From Pimelobacter simplex (GTDB lineage: Bacteria; Actinomycetota; Actinomycetes; Propionibacteriales; Nocardioidaceae): 64,000 nucleotides of DNA. This document shows positions 61,878-64,000 of this stretch, in pieces (positions within the stretch are counted from its first letter, which is position 1; each line of letters begins with the position of its first letter). The stretch lies in assembly GCF_900114845.1 (NCBI RefSeq), contig NZ_FOUK01000003.1, positions 1 to 64,000 of the forward strand. The letters are read 5' to 3'. The notes beneath the pieces were generated by a model. That model was not told the origin of the DNA and did not search any database. It worked only from the letters and a program-made list of their open reading frames with translations. Position numbers and translations under genes: made by a program.

Positions 61878-62267
61878 ATGACGAACCCCGGGGACCTCAA
61901 GTACACCGCCGAGCACGAGTGGATCCGCCAGCCCGGCGAGGCCGCCGGCTCGGTACGGGTCGGCATCACCGACTTCGCCCAGGACGCGCTCGGCGACATC
62001 GTCTACGTCTCGCTGCCCGAGACCGGTGCCGCGGTCACCGCCGGCAGCGCGTGCGGCGAGCTCGAGTCGACCAAGTCGGTCAGCGACGTCTACGCGCCGG
62101 TCACCGGCGAGGTCGTCGCCGTCAACGAGGCGCTCGACGCCACGCCCGAGCTCGTCAACACCGACCCCTACGGCGCCGGCTGGCTGTTCGAGATCGTCCC
62201 GGCCGACGGCGCGGACCTCGACGGTCTGCTCGACGCGGCGGGATATGAAGCCCAGCTCGACACCTGA
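61878..62267 (+). CDS. gcvH: Glycine cleavage system H protein
   Basis: A 129-residue lipoyl carrier that shuttles the aminomethyl group between the P and T proteins. It starts with YTAEHEWIRQPG and carries the lipoylated Lys in GELESTKSVSDVYAPVTGEV. The P, T and L genes are not in this window and no glycine riboswitch is visible upstream. It sits before the FHA gene as in M. tuberculosis (Rv1826-Rv1827). Confidence 0.96.
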   Translation: MTNPGDLKYTAEHEWIRQPGEAAGSVRVGITDFAQDALGDIVYVSLPETGAAVTAGSACGELESTKSVSDVYAPVTGEVVAVNEALDATPELVNTDPYGAGWLFEIVPADGADLDGLLDAAGYEAQLDT

Positions 62268-62341
62268 TCCGGTAGGTTCGTGAGTGAGCCGGTGATCGCC
62301 CACGATCGCCGATTCGAACCGTCCAGACGAGGAGTCCACTG

Positions 62342-62851
62342 ATGCCGTTCTGCACCGCCTGTGGTCGGCAGAACCCCGATGACGCGCGCTTCTGCTCCCA
62401 GTGCGGCACGCGCCTGGTCGCCCCCGAGCCGGCCCCGCCGATGACCGACGCGACCGCCACCATCCAGTTCGGTGGCGGCGACAAGGTCGAGACCTCCGAC
62501 CGCGCGCTCAGCGCGGTCGACGCGGCCGCCGTCGACGCGCTGCCCACCGGGCACGCGCTGCTCGTCGTGCAGAAGGGCCCCGGTGCGGGCAGCCGCTTCC
62601 TGCTCGACGCCGACGAGGTCACCGCGGGCCGCCACCCCGAGAGCGGCATCTTCCTCGACGACGTCACCGTCTCGCGCCGCCACGCGGTCTTCCGCCGCGA
62701 GGGCGACGGCTTCACGGTCGAGGACGCCGGCAGCCTCAACGGCACCTACGTCAACCGCGACCGCATCGAGAAGACCGCGCTCAAGGACAGCGACGAGGTC
62801 CAGGTCGGCAAGTACCGCCTGGTCTTCTTCGCCGGGCACGAGAGCGTCTGA
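62342..62851 (+). CDS. garA: GarA-like FHA-domain protein with N-terminal zinc ribbon
   Basis: A 169-residue protein. Residues 4-23 are a zinc ribbon with two CxxC pairs (FCTACGRQNPDDARFCSQCG). TDATATIQFG (about 35-44) occupies the place of the phosphorylated ETT motif of mycobacterial GarA. The FHA domain (residues ~70-165) shows LLVVQKGPGAGSRFLLDADE, AGRHPESGIFLDDVTVSRRH and GSLNGTYVNRDRIE, very close to GarA. GarA binds and inhibits 2-oxoglutarate dehydrogenase and glutamate dehydrogenase until phosphorylated by PknG/PknB. A GAGGAG ribosome site precedes ATG 62342. The zinc ribbon is an extra module compared with the mycobacterial protein. Confidence 0.9.
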   Translation: MPFCTACGRQNPDDARFCSQCGTRLVAPEPAPPMTDATATIQFGGGDKVETSDRALSAVDAAAVDALPTGHALLVVQKGPGAGSRFLLDADEVTAGRHPESGIFLDDVTVSRRHAVFRREGDGFTVEDAGSLNGTYVNRDRIEKTALKDSDEVQVGKYRLVFFAGHESV

Positions 62852-62853
62852 GC

Positions 62854-63585
62854 ATGCCGGCTGCCGTCGCTCGGGGGGAGCGCGAGCCGCTGCTCAACAT
62901 CGGGCAGGTCCTCGATCGGCTGCGCGCCGACTTCGAGGACATCAGCATCCCCAAGATCCGGTTCCTCGAGTCCGAGGGCCTGGTCAAGCCGGAGCGCACG
63001 CCCGCGGGCTACCGCAAGTTCTCCGAGGCCGACATCGCGCGGCTGCGCTACATCCTGCGGATGCAGCGCGACCACTACCTGCCGCTCAAGGTGATCGGTG
63101 AGCACCTCGACGCCATCGACCGGGGGCTCGAGCCGCCCGCGCCCGAGCCCGTCGTCCCCACCGTGCCCAAGGTCGCCCTCGGCTCCGACGGCCTGCCCGC
63201 CCCCGAGTCGTTCCGTCGTACCGACCGGTTGCGGCTCTCGCGCAAGGAGCTGATGAAGGTGGCCGACATCGACGAGGACCTCCTGGGCCAGCTCGAGGCC
63301 TACGCCCTCATCGCGCCCTCGCCCACCGGTCACTACGACTCCGACGCCCTCGTCATCGCCGAGACCGCCCGCGAGCTCGCCGACTTCGGCATCGAGCCGC
63401 GCCACCTGCGTGCCTTCCGCACCGCCGCCGACCGCGAGATCGGCCTGATCCAGCAGGTCGTCGCCCCGCGCCGCGGCCGCGACGCCGGGGCCGCCGCGCG
63501 CGCCGAGGAGGCGGTCAGCGAGATCGCCGCGCTGTCGGTGCGGCTGCACGCGACGCTGGTCAAGGCCGGACTGCGCCAGCTCTGA
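62854..63585 (+). CDS. ftsR: MerR family regulator, FtsR-like (Rv1828 type)
   Basis: A 243-residue MerR-type protein: LLNIGQVLDRLRADFEDISI, then KIRFLESEGLVKPERTPAGY, followed by RKFSEADIARLRYILRMQRD and a C-terminal effector-like domain (LSRKELMKVADIDEDLLGQL). It matches the Rv1828/FtsR group, shown in Corynebacterium to activate ftsZ. ATG 62854 lies 2 bp after the FHA gene, so the two are co-transcribed. The gene symbol is by position and similarity. Confidence 0.88.
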   Translation: MPAAVARGEREPLLNIGQVLDRLRADFEDISIPKIRFLESEGLVKPERTPAGYRKFSEADIARLRYILRMQRDHYLPLKVIGEHLDAIDRGLEPPAPEPVVPTVPKVALGSDGLPAPESFRRTDRLRLSRKELMKVADIDEDLLGQLEAYALIAPSPTGHYDSDALVIAETARELADFGIEPRHLRAFRTAADREIGLIQQVVAPRRGRDAGAAARAEEAVSEIAALSVRLHATLVKAGLRQL

Positions 63586-63601
63586 AGTTCGGGGCGAGCA
63601 G

Positions 63602-63607
63602 TAGGCT
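63602..63607 (+). promoter_or_regulatory. -10 box (TAGGCT) of the DUF151 gene, leaderless
   Basis: TAGGCT is followed by GGACGC and ATG 63614. Confidence 0.6.
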
Positions 63608-63613
63608 GGACGC

Positions 63614-64000
63614 ATGCGTGAGGTCGACGTCATGGGCGTGCGGGTGGAGATGCCGTCCAACCAGCCGATCGTGCTGCTGCGCGAGGTGGCGGGCGACCGC
63701 TACCTGCCGATCTGGATCGGCGCGGTCGAGGCGACCGCCATCGCCTTCGCCCAGCAGGGCGTGACGCCGCCGCGGCCGCTGACCCACGACCTGATGAAGG
63801 ACATCCTCGCGGCCACCGGCAACGAGCTGAGCGAGGTCCGGATCACCGACGTGCGCGACGGCGTCTTCTTCGCGACGCTGGTCTTCGCCTCGGGTGCCGA
63901 GGTGAGTGCGCGGCCCTCCGACTCGATCGCGCTCGCGCTGCGCACCGGCACCACCATCTACTGCGACGACGACGTCCTCGCCGAGGCGGGGCTCTCCGCG
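63614..64000 (+). CDS. Bifunctional nuclease family protein (DUF151), 5' part
   Basis: The first 129 codons of a DUF151 protein run to the window end: MREVDVMGVRVEMPSNQPIV, RYLPIWIGAVEATAIAFAQQ, PRPLTHDLMKDILAATGNEL, then ARPSDSIALALRTGTTIYC. Plant and bacterial members have been reported to have DNase/RNase activity; the actinobacterial ones are little studied. It follows the FtsR-like gene as Rv1829 follows Rv1828. The 3' end is outside the window. Confidence 0.92.
   Translation, partial: MREVDVMGVRVEMPSNQPIVLLREVAGDRYLPIWIGAVEATAIAFAQQGVTPPRPLTHDLMKDILAATGNELSEVRITDVRDGVFFATLVFASGAEVSARPSDSIALALRTGTTIYCDDDVLAEAGLSA

Noticed and set aside
62268..62341. Glycine riboswitch near gcvH
   Set aside because: The DNA before gcvH is only a -10 box and a start codon, and the region after it is too short and lacks aptamer features.

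Overview
This window is chromosomal DNA from a very GC-rich actinobacterium, most likely a Nocardioides-like member of the Propionibacteriales. That taxonomic call is inference. It rests on strong GC3 codon bias, many GTG starts, 4-11 bp stop/start overlaps, actinobacterial gene order, an ImuA'/ImuB/DnaE2 mutasome with GAAC-N4-GTTC SOS boxes, GarA and FtsR-type regulators, and a promoter style in which a TANNNT -10 box sits 6-8 nt before the start codon (leaderless transcripts).

Layout. 1-645: 3' end of a 23S rRNA gene, spacer, 5S rRNA and a strong terminator. 905-2390: an SSB-like OB-fold protein convergent with a DUF1015 protein. 2441-24474: a long, nearly all-plus-strand core block with the order HAD phosphatase, small protein, tlyA, nadK, recN, pyrG, Nudix, (lrp, ald), xerD, DUF3516 helicase, parA-like, RHH-like protein, scpA, scpB, rluB, (araC, VOC), tyrA, (SUMF1-like), cmk, plsC-like, der. 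This order is largely that of the Rv1692-Rv1713 region of Mycobacterium tuberculosis. Here steA/mctB are absent between recN and pyrG, and the bracketed genes are extra.

24519-32099: the SOS mutagenesis locus. imuA'-imuB and dnaE2 each start just behind a perfect SOS box. Between them lie a phasin-like coiled protein, a small basic ORF and a ComB-like phosphatase. 32107-39413: a collagen-like exported protein, tRNA-Pro(GGG) with a terminator, and a 2089-residue LPATG-anchored CshA-type surface adhesin with 14 repeats. 39415-52271: an accessory region of small regulator/enzyme modules, each with a palindromic candidate operator: WYL/VOC, SnoaL/XRE/MDR reductase, TetR/SDR, AurF-like diiron enzyme with CDF transporter and PaaX-like regulator, SDR plus hotdog thioesterase, cytochrome P450/TetR, and a HEXXH-DUF2786 fusion protein. 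52380-56857: an exported basic protein, a TagB/TagF-like glycerophosphotransferase divergent from a hexapeptide acyltransferase, and acetoacetate-CoA ligase.

56930-64000: a second conserved core block: two CNNM/CorC-type CBS membrane proteins, pgsA-like CDP-alcohol phosphotransferase, DUF881-Sbp-DUF881, gcvH, a GarA-like FHA protein with an N-terminal zinc ribbon, an FtsR-like MerR regulator, and the start of a DUF151 bifunctional nuclease gene cut by the window end. It matches the M. tuberculosis Rv1822-Rv1829 order.

The most interesting items are the pervasive leaderless promoter grammar, the SOS boxes fixed relative to leaderless starts, the block-structured giant adhesin, the HEXXH-DUF2786 fusion, the zinc-ribbon GarA, and the RHH protein between a ParA-like ATPase and the condensin subunits. 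No CRISPR array, prophage or insertion sequence was seen.
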